From contig CAIXXM010000104.1 in the NCBI GenBank assembly GCA_903923395.1, positions 1 to 58,157 of the forward strand: DNA of 58,157 nt. The letters run 5' to 3'. The stretch comes from an uncultured Acidobacteriia bacterium. Lineage in GTDB: Bacteria > Acidobacteriota > Terriglobia > Bryobacterales > Bryobacteraceae. The stretch's first letter is position 1. Each line of letters opens with the position of its first letter. The notes under the pieces are model-generated. The model saw only the letters and a list, made by a program, of their open reading frames with translations. It was not told where the DNA came from and ran no database searches. A program made the translations under genes and the position numbers. Positions 27,109-36,800 of the stretch are shown here, one piece after another.

Positions 27109-28092
27109 TCAGGCTGTTTGGATACCGGCGGCGCGCAGAATCGCCCGTTTGACGGCAGTTTTTGCCACGTCCACTTTATAGCCATTCTGGCTCAGCGGGC
27201 GCGCGTTCTTCATTGCCGCTTCCGCAGCCGCAGCGGCGGTTGCTTCCGTGATCGATTTCCCCACCAGCGCCTGTTCGGCTTCAGCTGACCGCCACGGGAC
27301 AGGAGCGACCGCGCCCATCACCACTTTGGCCTCTTTCACAACGGAACCATTCATCGCAATGAGCACGGTGGCGAAGGCAATCGGCCAGTCATGCGATGCT
27401 TTGTAGCGCACCTCGTAATGGCCGCTCTTCACGTTGCCGGGCGCCGGCAGAATCACATGCGTTAGAAGCTCATCCGGAGCCAGCACATTCTCCATGCGCA
27501 GGCTCTGCCGGGGCAGCGTGAAGTAATTGGCCGCGGGCACCAGCCTTTCGCCCTTCGGCCCGGCCAAACGGAAGGTCGCGCCGTAGGCCAGCATGGGCAC
27601 CGCCAAGCTGGAGGGGTGCACGATGAAGCTGGGTCCGGCACCGAGAATCGCATGGAACTGGTTCTCACCCTGGGGCGAGAAGCAGCGGTCGCCTCCTTTC
27701 TTGAAGCAGACAAACTCTTCATTGCGGTAATACCAGCAGCGGGGCCGTTGATTCAGATTGCCGCCAACCGTCGCCTGATTCCGGATCTGCGGCGTGCCCA
27801 CTTCAATCGCAGCCGCACTGATCGCCGGATACATCCGCAGAATTTCCGGATGCTCCGCCACATCAGCCATCTTCATCGCCGCACCAATCCGCAGTCCGCC
27901 GCCCACTGGCGTCACGGTGGATTCCAGCGCAGTCTTGACGTTGACCAGACGCTCCGGCTGCGTGACATAGTCCTTCATCCGCGCCAGCAGATCCTGCCCG
28001 CCACCCAGCGGCATGGATTGTTCCACTTGCGGAGAAAGCGCGGCCACTGCTTCTTTTTCATTCGCCGGATTGATATACGCAAAAGCTTTCAC
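27109..28092 (-). CDS. Aldehyde/xanthine oxidoreductase FAD-binding subunit (PaoB-like)
   Basis: 327 residues from GTG 28092 with an excellent AGGAGGA site. FAD-binding motifs of the xanthine dehydrogenase medium subunit are present: MPLGGGQDLLARMKD (about 27-41) and TPQIRNQATVGGNLNQ (about 101-116). The insert with RCWYYRNEEFVCFKKGGDRCF carries the extra cysteines that in E. coli PaoB and 4-hydroxybenzoyl-CoA reductase hold a [4Fe-4S] cluster. It should shuttle electrons between the FeS subunit and an acceptor. It is the third subunit gene of the unit, 29 nt after the molybdenum subunit. Confidence 0.88.
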   Translation of the reverse strand: MKAFAYINPANEKEAVAALSPQVEQSMPLGGGQDLLARMKDYVTQPERLVNVKTALESTVTPVGGGLRIGAAMKMADVAEHPEILRMYPAISAAAIEVGTPQIRNQATVGGNLNQRPRCWYYRNEEFVCFKKGGDRCFSPQGENQFHAILGAGPSFIVHPSSLAVPMLAYGATFRLAGPKGERLVPAANYFTLPRQSLRMENVLAPDELLTHVILPAPGNVKSGHYEVRYKASHDWPIAFATVLIAMNGSVVKEAKVVMGAVAPVPWRSAEAEQALVGKSITEATAAAAAEAAMKNARPLSQNGYKVDVAKTAVKRAILRAAGIQTA

Positions 28093-28121
28093 AAATCCTC
28101 CTGGTCTTCTCTTGCGGCGGA

Positions 28122-30266
28122 CTACGCTCTGGTCTGCCGCATTGCGCCCAGAACCTTCGCCGGTGTCAACGGCAGGCTCCGCATGGTTACGCCCGTCGCA
28201 TTCCGCACAGCCAGCGCAATCGCCGCCGCTGTCGCCACCGTGGGCGGTTCGCCGAGACCGATCACACCGCGTTCCGGCTGATCCTTCAACCGGACGTCAA
28301 TCCGCGGAATATCAGACATGCCCGCCAACAGATACCACTCCATGTTGGGGTTGAGCATCTGCCCGGTATTGCGATCCAGAATGCGGTCTTCAAACAGGGC
28401 AAAATTCAGTGACCCGATGACGCCGCCATAGACCTGGCTTTCCGCCGTCAACCGGCTGACCACCAGACCACAATCCTGCAGTACCAGAATGCGCTTCACC
28501 TTCACGATGCCGGTCTCGATATCGACCGCCACCTCCGCGAACTGCGCCCCGCTGGTGGTGGAGGAAGACATGCCCGCACGCCAGTCCCCATCCGCGGTAA
28601 TCGGCTGGGGTCCAATCTGTTTGCAGGCATCGGCCCAGGACATACCTTTGCCCGGCTCATTCTCCACGTGGATGCGGCCGCCTGAGGCAATCAGCGATGC
28701 CGCCGGAACACCCAGTGCCGGCGCGACTTTCTCTTTCAAGGCATCCAGTGCCTTCACCGCGGCCACACGAATGCCGGGGCTGATGCTTGCCGCTGTGGTG
28801 CTGCCGCCCGAAAGCGCGCTCACGCCAAATGCCGTATCCCCGATCTCCGGCCTGACCTGCGAAGCCCGAAGCCCCAGCGCATCGGCCGTGATCGTCGCCA
28901 CCAGCGTGCGCGTCCCGGTGCCGATATCCTGCGTGCCGAGACGCATGATCACACCGCCATCCGAGGTGATTTCGCAATGGGCCGGAGACGGTCCGCGCCC
29001 GCCGCCACCCCACGTGTTGATTGAGACGCCCATCCCCGTCTTGATTGGCCCCGGGGTCTTGTCACCCGTGGCGTGCCGCTTGCTCCAGCCGAATTCCGCC
29101 GCACCTTCCAGCAGGTAACTCCGCCACATGGCATTCGGTGCTTCCGGCGGCAGGTTTTTGATCCGGAATTGAATCGGGTCCATGTTCACCTGATCCGCCA
29201 GTTCGTCCATGATGATTTCTGTGTGGAACGAACCCTGCGGATGGCCCGGTGCGCGCATCGGCCTCTGCTGGCCGGTGTTGGTGAAAACGTTCTTGTGCGT
29301 CCGGCTGCGATTCTTCGATTGGTAGAGGTACGGCAGCGGGAAATCGGAGGTGGCTCCCGCGCCGCCGGTGCCCCAGCTTTCCGCCTCAAACGCGGTGATG
29401 GTGCCATCCGCCGAGACGCCAGCCTTGATTTTCGATTCCGCCGAGGGCCGGTTGCCGGTCGCCAGATGCTCTTCCTTGCGGTCCAGCATCAGTTTGACCG
29501 GGGCATTCGCTGCTTTGGCGAGTTTGGCGCACATCAACCCCTCAGCGCCAACACTCAACGCTTTGCTGCCGAAGCCGCCGCCCATGTACTGGCACAGCAC
29601 GCGGACATTGGCCTGCGGAATTCCCAGCGCACTGGCAAAATTTTCCCGCGCCCCACTCACGCCTTGGGTGGAAATCCAGGCTGTCAGCCGGTCACCCGAC
29701 CATTCGCAGACCGTGCCGTGAGATTCCATGCAGGTGTGCGTGATGACCTGGGTGGAGTAAGTTCCCTCCACCACCTTGGCCGCAGCCGCAAAGCCCGCCG
29801 TAAGATCCCCAGCCTGCGCCGGGCGCGCGTCACGGACGTTGCCGCCGTTGAAGACCGCTGGTGCGGTGCCATCCAAAGCCCTTTCGACAATGGTCACGTG
29901 CGGCAGGACTTCATACTCCACCTTCACTGCGCGCGCCGCATCCATGGCGTGCTCTTCCGTATCTGCCGCCACAGCCGCGATCTCATCGCCCTGGAACATC
30001 ACACGGTTGTTCTTGCTGTTGGCGAAGTCACGCACCAGCAAGGCCGTCTTCACGCCAGGCATGCGCAGAGCAGGGGCAAGATCCACAGAGACCACACGGG
30101 CATGCGGATAGGGCGAACGCACCATCCGGGCATAGAGCATGCCGGGACGGTTGATATCGAACGTGTACTTCGCACGGCCTGTGACCTTGTCCGGTCCGTC
30201 AACACGGTTGACCCGTGTGCCGACCAAAGACGGTTTTGCCGGCCAGTCAAACTCTGAATTAGCCAC
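28122..30266 (-). CDS. Aldehyde/xanthine oxidoreductase molybdopterin-binding subunit (PaoC-like)
   Basis: 714 residues from GTG 30266 (AAAGGAGG upstream). Large-subunit landmarks are present: GPDKVTGRAKYTFD at the N-terminus, QYMGGGFGSK, the conserved arginine in MRAPGHPQGSF, and near the C-terminus GLGEPPTVATAAAIALAVRNA, whose glutamate is the catalytic base of the family. It binds the molybdenum cofactor and oxidises the substrate, probably an aldehyde. It overlaps the FeS subunit gene by 8 nt. The order here is FeS-Mo-FAD, unlike E. coli paoABC (FeS-FAD-Mo). Substrate specificity is not readable. Confidence 0.93.
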   Translation of the reverse strand: MANSEFDWPAKPSLVGTRVNRVDGPDKVTGRAKYTFDINRPGMLYARMVRSPYPHARVVSVDLAPALRMPGVKTALLVRDFANSKNNRVMFQGDEIAAVAADTEEHAMDAARAVKVEYEVLPHVTIVERALDGTAPAVFNGGNVRDARPAQAGDLTAGFAAAAKVVEGTYSTQVITHTCMESHGTVCEWSGDRLTAWISTQGVSGARENFASALGIPQANVRVLCQYMGGGFGSKALSVGAEGLMCAKLAKAANAPVKLMLDRKEEHLATGNRPSAESKIKAGVSADGTITAFEAESWGTGGAGATSDFPLPYLYQSKNRSRTHKNVFTNTGQQRPMRAPGHPQGSFHTEIIMDELADQVNMDPIQFRIKNLPPEAPNAMWRSYLLEGAAEFGWSKRHATGDKTPGPIKTGMGVSINTWGGGGRGPSPAHCEITSDGGVIMRLGTQDIGTGTRTLVATITADALGLRASQVRPEIGDTAFGVSALSGGSTTAASISPGIRVAAVKALDALKEKVAPALGVPAASLIASGGRIHVENEPGKGMSWADACKQIGPQPITADGDWRAGMSSSTTSGAQFAEVAVDIETGIVKVKRILVLQDCGLVVSRLTAESQVYGGVIGSLNFALFEDRILDRNTGQMLNPNMEWYLLAGMSDIPRIDVRLKDQPERGVIGLGEPPTVATAAAIALAVRNATGVTMRSLPLTPAKVLGAMRQTRA

Positions 30267-30873
30267 GCTGGCCTCCTTTCACGCTCGAAACCGCTTCAAA
30301 GATCCGTGAGAATGTGCCGCAGCGGCAGATGTTGCCGTCCAGCCCTTTTTTGATTTGTTCCGGCGTCGCGTTCGGGTTCTTTTCCAACAGCGCAACGCTT
30401 GCCATGATGAAGCCCGGCGTGCAAAACCCGCACATCAAAGCATCTTTTTCGCAGAAGGCCTGCTGCACAGGGTGTAAGCGGTCCCCGGTGGCGAGGCCAT
30501 CCACATTGCGGATCTGCTTGCCCTGGACTTCGATTGCCAGTGTGGAGCAGGAATACACCGGGCGGCCATCCACAATCATCGTGCAAGCCCCGCAGGCTCC
30601 GCGGTCACAGCCCTTCTTGTTTCCGGTCAAGTTGGCGCGTGTCCGCAGTGCATCCAAGAGCGTGACGCGCGGCTCGATCATGAGATCGATCTGGCGGCCG
30701 TTGACATTCAGGCGCACCGGCACGTCGCCAGGCCCAACCGCGGCGGGTGTGCTCTGCGCAGCGGCTTCTGCGGGAGCGGCAATGCTTTCGGCCAGACCTG
30801 CCAGGCCTGTCGTTTTGAAAAAATTACGGCGGTCCAACTTGAGACCGTCCGGCGAGTCGTCCTTCTTAGCCAT
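30259..30873 (-). CDS. Aldehyde oxidoreductase [2Fe-2S] subunit with Tat signal (PaoA-like)
   Basis: 204 residues from ATG 30873 (AGAAGG upstream). A twin-arginine signal DRRNFFKTTGLAGLAES starts near residue 14, so the complex is exported folded to the periplasm. Two [2Fe-2S] sites follow: GCDRGACGACTMIVDGRPVYSC (plant-ferredoxin type) and CGFCTPGFIM...ICRCGTF (helical domain). This is the periplasmic PaoABC/Iso type. It is the first gene of the oxidoreductase unit. No paoD/XdhC-type cofactor-insertion gene is in the window. Confidence 0.92.
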   Translation of the reverse strand: MAKKDDSPDGLKLDRRNFFKTTGLAGLAESIAAPAEAAAQSTPAAVGPGDVPVRLNVNGRQIDLMIEPRVTLLDALRTRANLTGNKKGCDRGACGACTMIVDGRPVYSCSTLAIEVQGKQIRNVDGLATGDRLHPVQQAFCEKDALMCGFCTPGFIMASVALLEKNPNATPEQIKKGLDGNICRCGTFSRIFEAVSSVKGGQRG

Positions 30874-30993
30874 TCACCCTTCTCTCTGCTGCCTTGCCAG
30901 CGCAACCATGATGACGTTCAGTGCTGCACGCGAAACATATTATGTCGCAGATTGGATGGCTGCATGGCAGGAATCTGAACCAATCCGCACATA

Positions 30994-31578
30994 TTAATCG
31001 TCCAGCCCCTTGCCTTCGAGGATCCGCTCGGTATTGCGCTCGATTCGCGCCTCACGCGTGGCACTTTGTTTGGCGGAGGAGAAATGCAGAAGATACCCGC
31101 GCTGCCTGCCGGGTGTCAGCGCATGGAATGCTTCCGCCAGTGCCGGCGAGGCCTCTAGTTTCCGCGCAAATTCCTCAGGTACTTCGAACTCGGCGGTCTT
31201 CTTCATCACTACTTTCGCGCCTGCAAGTTCCAGTTCAGTGGCCTGTCGGACGCACTCCCGCACTACGGCCGCGAGTTGATGGACCTGCCCGGCGCTGGTG
31301 AACCGGATCTGCCTTGCCGCCTGCACGTTCCCGGTCTGTTGGACCAGGATGCCTTCCGGATCCCGCAGCAGCGCGCCTTTATGAAACAGCAGCGCACAGT
31401 ATTCTTTGAAGCCGTGCATCAGCACCACGTTCTTTTGGTTAACGGTGTAGCAGGGGCAGCCCCACTTGAGCTCTTCGTCCAATCCGCAATCGAGCAGGAG
31501 GTCTCGAAGTGCCAGGTACGCGTCCCGCCATGGCGTTTCTTTTTCGAAGAACCAATTCACTTTCGGGTTCATGGCCAT
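30994..31578 (-). CDS. YdeI/OmpD-associated family protein
   Basis: 194 residues. The N-terminal half has the DUF1801-like pattern (LRDLLLDCGLDEELKWGCPCYT, VVLMHGFKEYCALLFHKGALL), and the C-terminal half the YdeI tail (AFHALTPGRQRGYLLHFSSAKQSATREARIERNTERILEGKG). Members are small cytoplasmic proteins of unknown biochemical role. ATG 31578 or ATG 31572 could start it; neither has a clear ribosome-binding site. It is convergent with nothing and separated by about 120 nt from the oxidoreductase unit. Confidence 0.8.
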   Translation of the reverse strand: MAMNPKVNWFFEKETPWRDAYLALRDLLLDCGLDEELKWGCPCYTVNQKNVVLMHGFKEYCALLFHKGALLRDPEGILVQQTGNVQAARQIRFTSAGQVHQLAAVVRECVRQATELELAGAKVVMKKTAEFEVPEEFARKLEASPALAEAFHALTPGRQRGYLLHFSSAKQSATREARIERNTERILEGKGLDD

Positions 31579-31667
31579 TGGGGATGATCATATTGCAGTC
31601 CCTCGTAGCGTTTCAAGGCGGTTCGCCTGTATACTACGTGACGATTTCTTCTACAGAGGACAGCCTG

Positions 31668-32114
31668 ATGAACAACACGTTTTTGACCAAGTGGGCGCTG
31701 GGGCTGGCAGTTGTTGCCGCGCTGCCCTTTGCCGCCGATGCACAGAACAAACCGGCCGCAGAAGTTGAGACGTTCTTCCGCCATATTGATACGGTCATCG
31801 GGCAGCGCGATGCCGCGGCCTTCGAGCGTCTGCTGACCGATGATTTCACGTTCATCGGGATCAACGGCGGTATTCTGCCGCGCAAAGATATTCTGGAACG
31901 CCAAAAGGCAGGCAACCTGATGGCCGGAACACCGAACGAGATCCTGAGCGTTCATGTTTACAACAACTCGGCCATTGTGACGTACCAGACCAAAACTCCG
32001 CTGAATGGAGGGACCACCATTATCGGCACCAGGGTTTTCGTCAAGCAGGCTGGAGCATGGAAATGGGCTTATTCCCATGGCACGACCGTGAGCGGTGCGA
32101 TGCCTGGCAAGTAA
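31668..32114 (+). CDS. Secreted NTF2-like (SnoaL/DUF4440) protein
   Basis: 148 residues from ATG 31668, preceded by AGAGGA. The upstream extension of the frame lies in the neighbour's promoter and is rejected. Signal peptide FLTKWALGLAVVAALPFAADAQ. The mature part is a single NTF2-like cone: VETFFRHIDTVIGQRDAAAFERLLTDDFTFIG, IYN-type strands, and KWAYSHGTTV at the end. Such proteins are small ligand-binding or enzyme-like domains without a general function. Its 3' end is 9 nt from the MITE-like element. Confidence 0.75.
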   Translation: MNNTFLTKWALGLAVVAALPFAADAQNKPAAEVETFFRHIDTVIGQRDAAAFERLLTDDFTFIGINGGILPRKDILERQKAGNLMAGTPNEILSVHVYNNSAIVTYQTKTPLNGGTTIIGTRVFVKQAGAWKWAYSHGTTVSGAMPGK

Positions 32115-32123
32115 GCCGTTAAG

Positions 32124-32400
32124 CCGCTAGTGGTCTGATTCACAAACTTAGTGGATTATTCAGGCCGGAACGTTCCTGGGTCCATCAGTATTCATCGCTT
32201 GATGTTCGTGCGCCATTTTGGCGCGCGTGCCCAGGCAAAGACAACTTCCCGAAACAGGGGGGCATCCACTTCCGTGGCCGGCACGGCCATAGCCCAACAC
32301 GCGGCCAGACGAGTCGCGTGTCCAAAATCACAACTGATTGTGACTGATTATTCCAGACATTGGAATAATCACCATTCTGTGTGAAGCACTCCACTAGCGG
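32124..32400. mobile_element. MITE-like element with 38-bp imperfect terminal inverted repeats
   Basis: The ends mirror each other with constant spacing: CCGCTAGTGG, 5 nt, TTCACA, 9 nt, GATTATTC at 32124-32161, and the same read on the minus strand from 32400 to 32363 (28 of 38 positions identical). A CTAG lies at each outer end, which fits TA-target insertion as in IS630/Tc1-type elements. A perfect 10-bp hairpin (GATTATTCCA/TGGAATAATC, 32346-32370) and a 6-bp one (TCACAA/TTGTGA, 32328-32343) sit beside the right end. The 277-bp body has no convincing transposase. The right repeat supplies the TAG stop of the neighbouring regulator. Confidence 0.65.
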
Positions 32401-33698
32401 GTACGCGTTGCGATCACTTCAAAGTCCCGCGCTGCGCCCCCGACGCGTTTGGTACGAAACAGTAATTCGAAATACGGCAGCGCGGCGGCATCCCGCAGTG
32501 TCTTCACTGCATTGATGCGCTCCCCGCTCATCACAAATTCCGCTCCGGCCCGGATCGCCTGAATCCCGGTGCCCGAAATGAGCAGCACGCTTCTGGTCTT
32601 GTTCGCGCCGGGTAGAAAGGCGATGGCGCCATAGGCATCCTGTTCGGTATCTTTCGCTTCGCTGAGGCTGTAAACCTCGCGTTCTCCCGGTTGAAGGTTT
32701 CGGATCCGGTAGCGCGGCAACCCAGTCTCCGGTGCCACTTCGAACTGAAAATCCAGACGGTTCTGGTAGAGTTCCGCCCAGGGATTCGAGCGGAAGCTTC
32801 CCACCAACACGACATTGTTTGCCTGCAGTTCCTGCAAAGCATAGTCCCGCGAGAAGAATACCGAGACCTGCGCAGCCGCCGGAATTGCCACGGCTTTCAC
32901 CCGGCCCACGAAGTCGGCGTCGGAAATGCTCGTGTAGCGGCGGGCCATCAGCATCTCATATTCCCGCTTGCGGTCCGCGCTCCATGGCGCTGCGGTCGCA
33001 GGCCTCCAGAATTGGTGGTTCAGATATTCATTGAGCGAAACGGATTGCCCCGTCAGATCCTGCAGCAAGCTGAGATTCGAATCGGCCAAAACGATGTCGG
33101 TCGCCTGCCCCGGCACCAGAAGTCTGCTCCAAAGCCGGTTCAAGCCCCGGCGCGGATCGGGTTTCGCAAAGGCTTCACTGCGAACCACCAGCCACACCGT
33201 ACAAAGCGCAAAGAGCGCGCAGATTCCGTACGCCACCTGCCAGCGGAGCAGCCAAGGCGTCGCGCTGACTTTCTGCACCAACGGAACTTCGACCGCCTGC
33301 CGCAACCGGAAGACCGGCGCGTAGCCGCCGCGCGGAATTTCGATCAGGCAGCGTTCTTCCGCTCCGTCTTCTTCAAAATATTTCTCCAGGCGCCGACGCA
33401 ATTCCGAGACGTGGACACGGACAATATTGTCCTGGGAAGTGTCATAATCCGGCGCGCGGCCGCAGACCGCCGTACCGATCTCCTGTTCCCGAATCCCGTG
33501 ATTCCCGGTCAGTGCCCGTTCACAAAGATAGAGGAAAATCTCGCGCTGTTTTGCGGACTTCTGGAAGGTCTTGCTCGCGGCGACCCGCGCCACAAGCTCC
33601 TTTTGCCCCTCCAGCGAAAGATCCGCCTTCCCGCCAATGCTGAGTTCCAACTTGCCGGCTCCCAATGTCCCCGATTGTATAACGTATTGATTCCGCAA
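32394..33698 (-). CDS. CadC-like membrane-anchored winged-helix transcriptional regulator
   Basis: 434 residues from TTG 33698 (no better start seen). The N-terminal 130 residues are a winged-helix DNA-binding domain (KTFQKSAKQREIFLYLCERAL, REQEIGTAVCGR, DNIVRVHVSELRRRLEKYF, IEIPRGGYAPVF). One TM helix (WQVAYGICALFALCTVWLVV, about 173-192) is followed by a roughly 240-residue periplasmic domain rich in LADSNLSLLQDLTG-like helices. The layout resembles CadC/ToxR, where the periplasmic part senses and the tethered wing binds DNA. It is divergent from the amber-interrupted receptor with a dyad operator between them, so it may control that receptor. Its TAG stop lies inside the MITE-like repeat, so the native C-terminus may be altered. 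Confidence 0.8.
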   Translation of the reverse strand: MRNQYVIQSGTLGAGKLELSIGGKADLSLEGQKELVARVAASKTFQKSAKQREIFLYLCERALTGNHGIREQEIGTAVCGRAPDYDTSQDNIVRVHVSELRRRLEKYFEEDGAEERCLIEIPRGGYAPVFRLRQAVEVPLVQKVSATPWLLRWQVAYGICALFALCTVWLVVRSEAFAKPDPRRGLNRLWSRLLVPGQATDIVLADSNLSLLQDLTGQSVSLNEYLNHQFWRPATAAPWSADRKREYEMLMARRYTSISDADFVGRVKAVAIPAAAQVSVFFSRDYALQELQANNVVLVGSFRSNPWAELYQNRLDFQFEVAPETGLPRYRIRNLQPGEREVYSLSEAKDTEQDAYGAIAFLPGANKTRSVLLISGTGIQAIRAGAEFVMSGERINAVKTLRDAAALPYFELLFRTKRVGGAARDFEVIATRTR

Positions 33699-33715
33699 TA
33701 CTTTACAAGGTGCTT

Positions 33716-33743
33716 ACCAGTCACTTACTGTAAATTGACTGGT
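33716..33743. promoter_or_regulatory. Dyad-symmetric operator candidate in a divergent promoter region
   Basis: ACCAGTCA (33716-33723) and TGACTGGT (33736-33743) form a perfect 8-bp inverted repeat around a 12-nt centre containing TTAC-T-GTAA. It lies 18 nt upstream of the regulator start and 139 nt upstream of the receptor start. Position and symmetry suggest a binding site for the CadC-like regulator (autoregulation plus receptor control); this is inference. Confidence 0.5.
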
Positions 33744-33881
33744 TTCGCCCCGGCGGCACCCCTATCCTCGTGGATGAGAATCGAGTCGCCTGCAGCCTTC
33801 GGGTCGTACTCCATGAAACGCTGCTGTGTCAGCCCTCGAACCCTGTCTGCACCCGATCCCCGTAAGAGAGAAGAATCGCCG

Positions 33882-36800
33882 ATGAAAGCCATCTTCGCCA
33901 TCATTTTGTTCGCCACCGCCGTCTTCGGCCAGACCAGCGCCGGCTCCATTACCGGGACCGTTACTGATCCCCAGCGGGCAGCCGTCCCCAGTGCCAAAGT
34001 GATCGCGAAGAACATCGCTACCAACGTTGCCCAAACTGCTGTTTCGTCCAGCGCCGGCGTCTACAATATGCCGTCGATCGAACCAGGGCAGTACCAGATC
34101 ACGGTCGAGTGCAACGGTTTCAAAAAGCTGACACGCGGACCAGTAACCGTCGAGACCACCAGAGTTTCCACGGTCGACCTACAACTCGAAGTCGGCAATG
34201 TTGCTTCTGAGGTCACCATTGGAGCCAACGCGGAAATCGTGGACGATGCCAGTTCAACCGTACAGTATGGAATCGAACAGAAGGTCCTCGACCAGCTCCC
34301 TTTGGCCAGTTCCGCGGCGCTCGGTGTTCTGCTCACAATACCCGGCGTCACAGGGGACCCCGGCACCGACGAAGTTGCGTAGCATACGGGCCTCATCACC
34401 CCCGGCACCGGTGTTTCCGTCTCCGGCGGACGTCCCGGCGCGACGCAATATCAGGCCGACGGCATGACCAACACCGCGATTTTCCAGGGCCGCATCGCCA
34501 TCTCTTTCAGCAGTGACTCTCTCCAGGAAGTTACCGTGCAGGTGAATTCCTATAACGCCGAGTATGGGCGCGTTGGAGGAGGCATCGTCAACATGATCAC
34601 CAAATCCGGCACCAACAGCTTCCACGGTACGCTCTTTTCGTTTACGCAGAATGATGCCTTCAATGCCGCGCCGTATCAAAATGCGTGGCAGGTCAAGAAC
34701 CCCCTGCGCTACTGGCGGGGCGGTATTGATGTGGGCGGCCCCGTCTATATCCCTCATGTCTATAACGGCCGCAATAAGACCTTCTTCTTCGCCGCCTTTG
34801 AACCGAAGCGGCAGTACAGCGGCACGTCCAGCTTTGTCCGCGCCCCTACGGCTCTGGAGCGCCAGGGCGATTTCTCACAGACCTTCCTCACCAGTGCCCA
34901 GACTTACCCGACACTGATCTTTCAGCACTTTGTCGCCGGGACCGGCACACAGATTGTGGAGCCTGCCAACACCGCATATCCGCTGCTGGGCACAAAGATT
35001 CCTGCCTCGCTCATTTCACCCATTGGCCAGCGTCTGATCAATCTCTTTCCGCTGCCCAACACGACGCCGCTGTCGACAGGGGAAAACTACAAGGAACTCC
35101 GGCAGGTCAGAAATACGGATAACCGGTATCTGATCAAATTGGATCAGGTTCTTTCTGGCAACAGCCGCTTCTCATTGCGTGTGGCCGAATCACCTCTGTA
35201 CGCAAACCGGTTCGTGTACGGCAATCCGATTATCGAGAACGCCCCGAGCGACCAAACCACCACAACCAACGTGGCACTCTCCTTCACCCGGGTCTGGGGT
35301 GGCAATAAGGTTAATGATTTCCGCGCCGGGTATAACCGCTTCAACTATTCCCGCCGCGAAAATGACGTGCAGCTTTCCCAGAACTACTTCAAGGATTACG
35401 GGTTCCCGTCACTGCTTGACAAAGGCTTCCCTGTCATCGCCATCAATCCCGGCGGTAACCACTTCACAACCGCTGGGTATGCTGCTGGGACTTATGAAAT
35501 CGATAACTCATTCCAATTGACTGACACGCTGAATTGGACCGTTGGCAAACATGCTCTCAAGCTTGGCTTCCAGCTTCTGGCCCCTCAGCAAAATCTTCAA
35601 AACCAGGGCCAAATTCAGGGCAGTTGGGCCTTTGACAGCACCACCAGCAATATTGGAACAGGCAATACGGCTACCTATCCCGGCCTCACCACGGCCAGTG
35701 CTTCCACGGGCTTCGCATGGGCCGGACTGTTACTCGGTTATCCCACCAGTGTCACTATCGGTCCCGCAGTCGTGCCTTACCAATACCGCTGGAAAAACTA
35801 CTCAGGCTTTGTTCAGGATGACTGGAAGATTTTGTCGCGCCTCACGTTGAACCTTGGTCTGCGTTATCAGGTTGAGGTCCCGCGGTCAGAGAAGAATCAT
35901 AATCAGGGTACCTTTGTGCCGCAAGTCGTTGTTGGGCCCACTGGTGCACAACAACTGGGCTATGTGCAGATGGGCGGTCTTGGCGGCGCTCCGAATACTC
36001 TATTTCCCACGCGTTATAACAACTTCGAACCGCGCATCGGACTGGCGTTCCGGCCCCCGAAGATCCTTCCCGGGCTGGCGGTCATCCGGGCTGCTTATGC
36101 GATTTCGCATACCCCGACCAGCACGCTTTTCACGAATCCCATCCCGGATCTGAACCCGCCCGCAGCCAGTCTCGCAAGCAGTGGTGGTGCCAAGGGCGGC
36201 TGGGTCCAACTCGACAATAATCCCCTGGTCCTGCCGGCGCAATCTGTCACCTGGCCCGCGGACGGAAAATTGATCAACCTGCAGAATCTATCCACCGTTT
36301 ACCGGCTGAATCCCAATGTGACGATTCCCTACGTACAGCAATGGAACTTTGGTCTGGGCTTCGTTTTCGGCAGCGGGTACAGCCTGGAAGCCACCTACGT
36401 CGGGTCCAAAGGCACGAATCTCTTCGGCCCTTCCGGTGTCTTCAACCAGATCGATCTTGCACAGTACACGGCTCTTTTCAACTCCGGTGCAAACCTCGCG
36501 GCAACATTCCCCAACCCCGCCGGCCTCAAAGGCGCAAATGGCCAGGTCATCACTGTTACCGCGGCCAATCTCCTGCGCCCAAATCCAACGGTTGGAGATA
36601 TCGCAGACCCTCTGTCGCAGGGTTATAACAGCAACTACAACGCGCTGCAGGTCGTCTTCCAGAAGCGTTACGCCCGCGGGCTCCAATTTAATGTGAACTA
36701 CACGTGGGGCAAGAGCATGGATGAGTCATCCTGTGAAGGCCAGTTCTGCGGCGTTGTCGGACCCTGGTACACCGGCGGGCCGCAGTTACTCGATGAAAAC

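Noticed and set aside
32691-33881. 5' extension of the receptor frame far upstream of ATG 33882
   Set aside because: It runs antisense through the CadC-like regulator; the signal peptide and ribosome-binding site place the receptor start at 33882.
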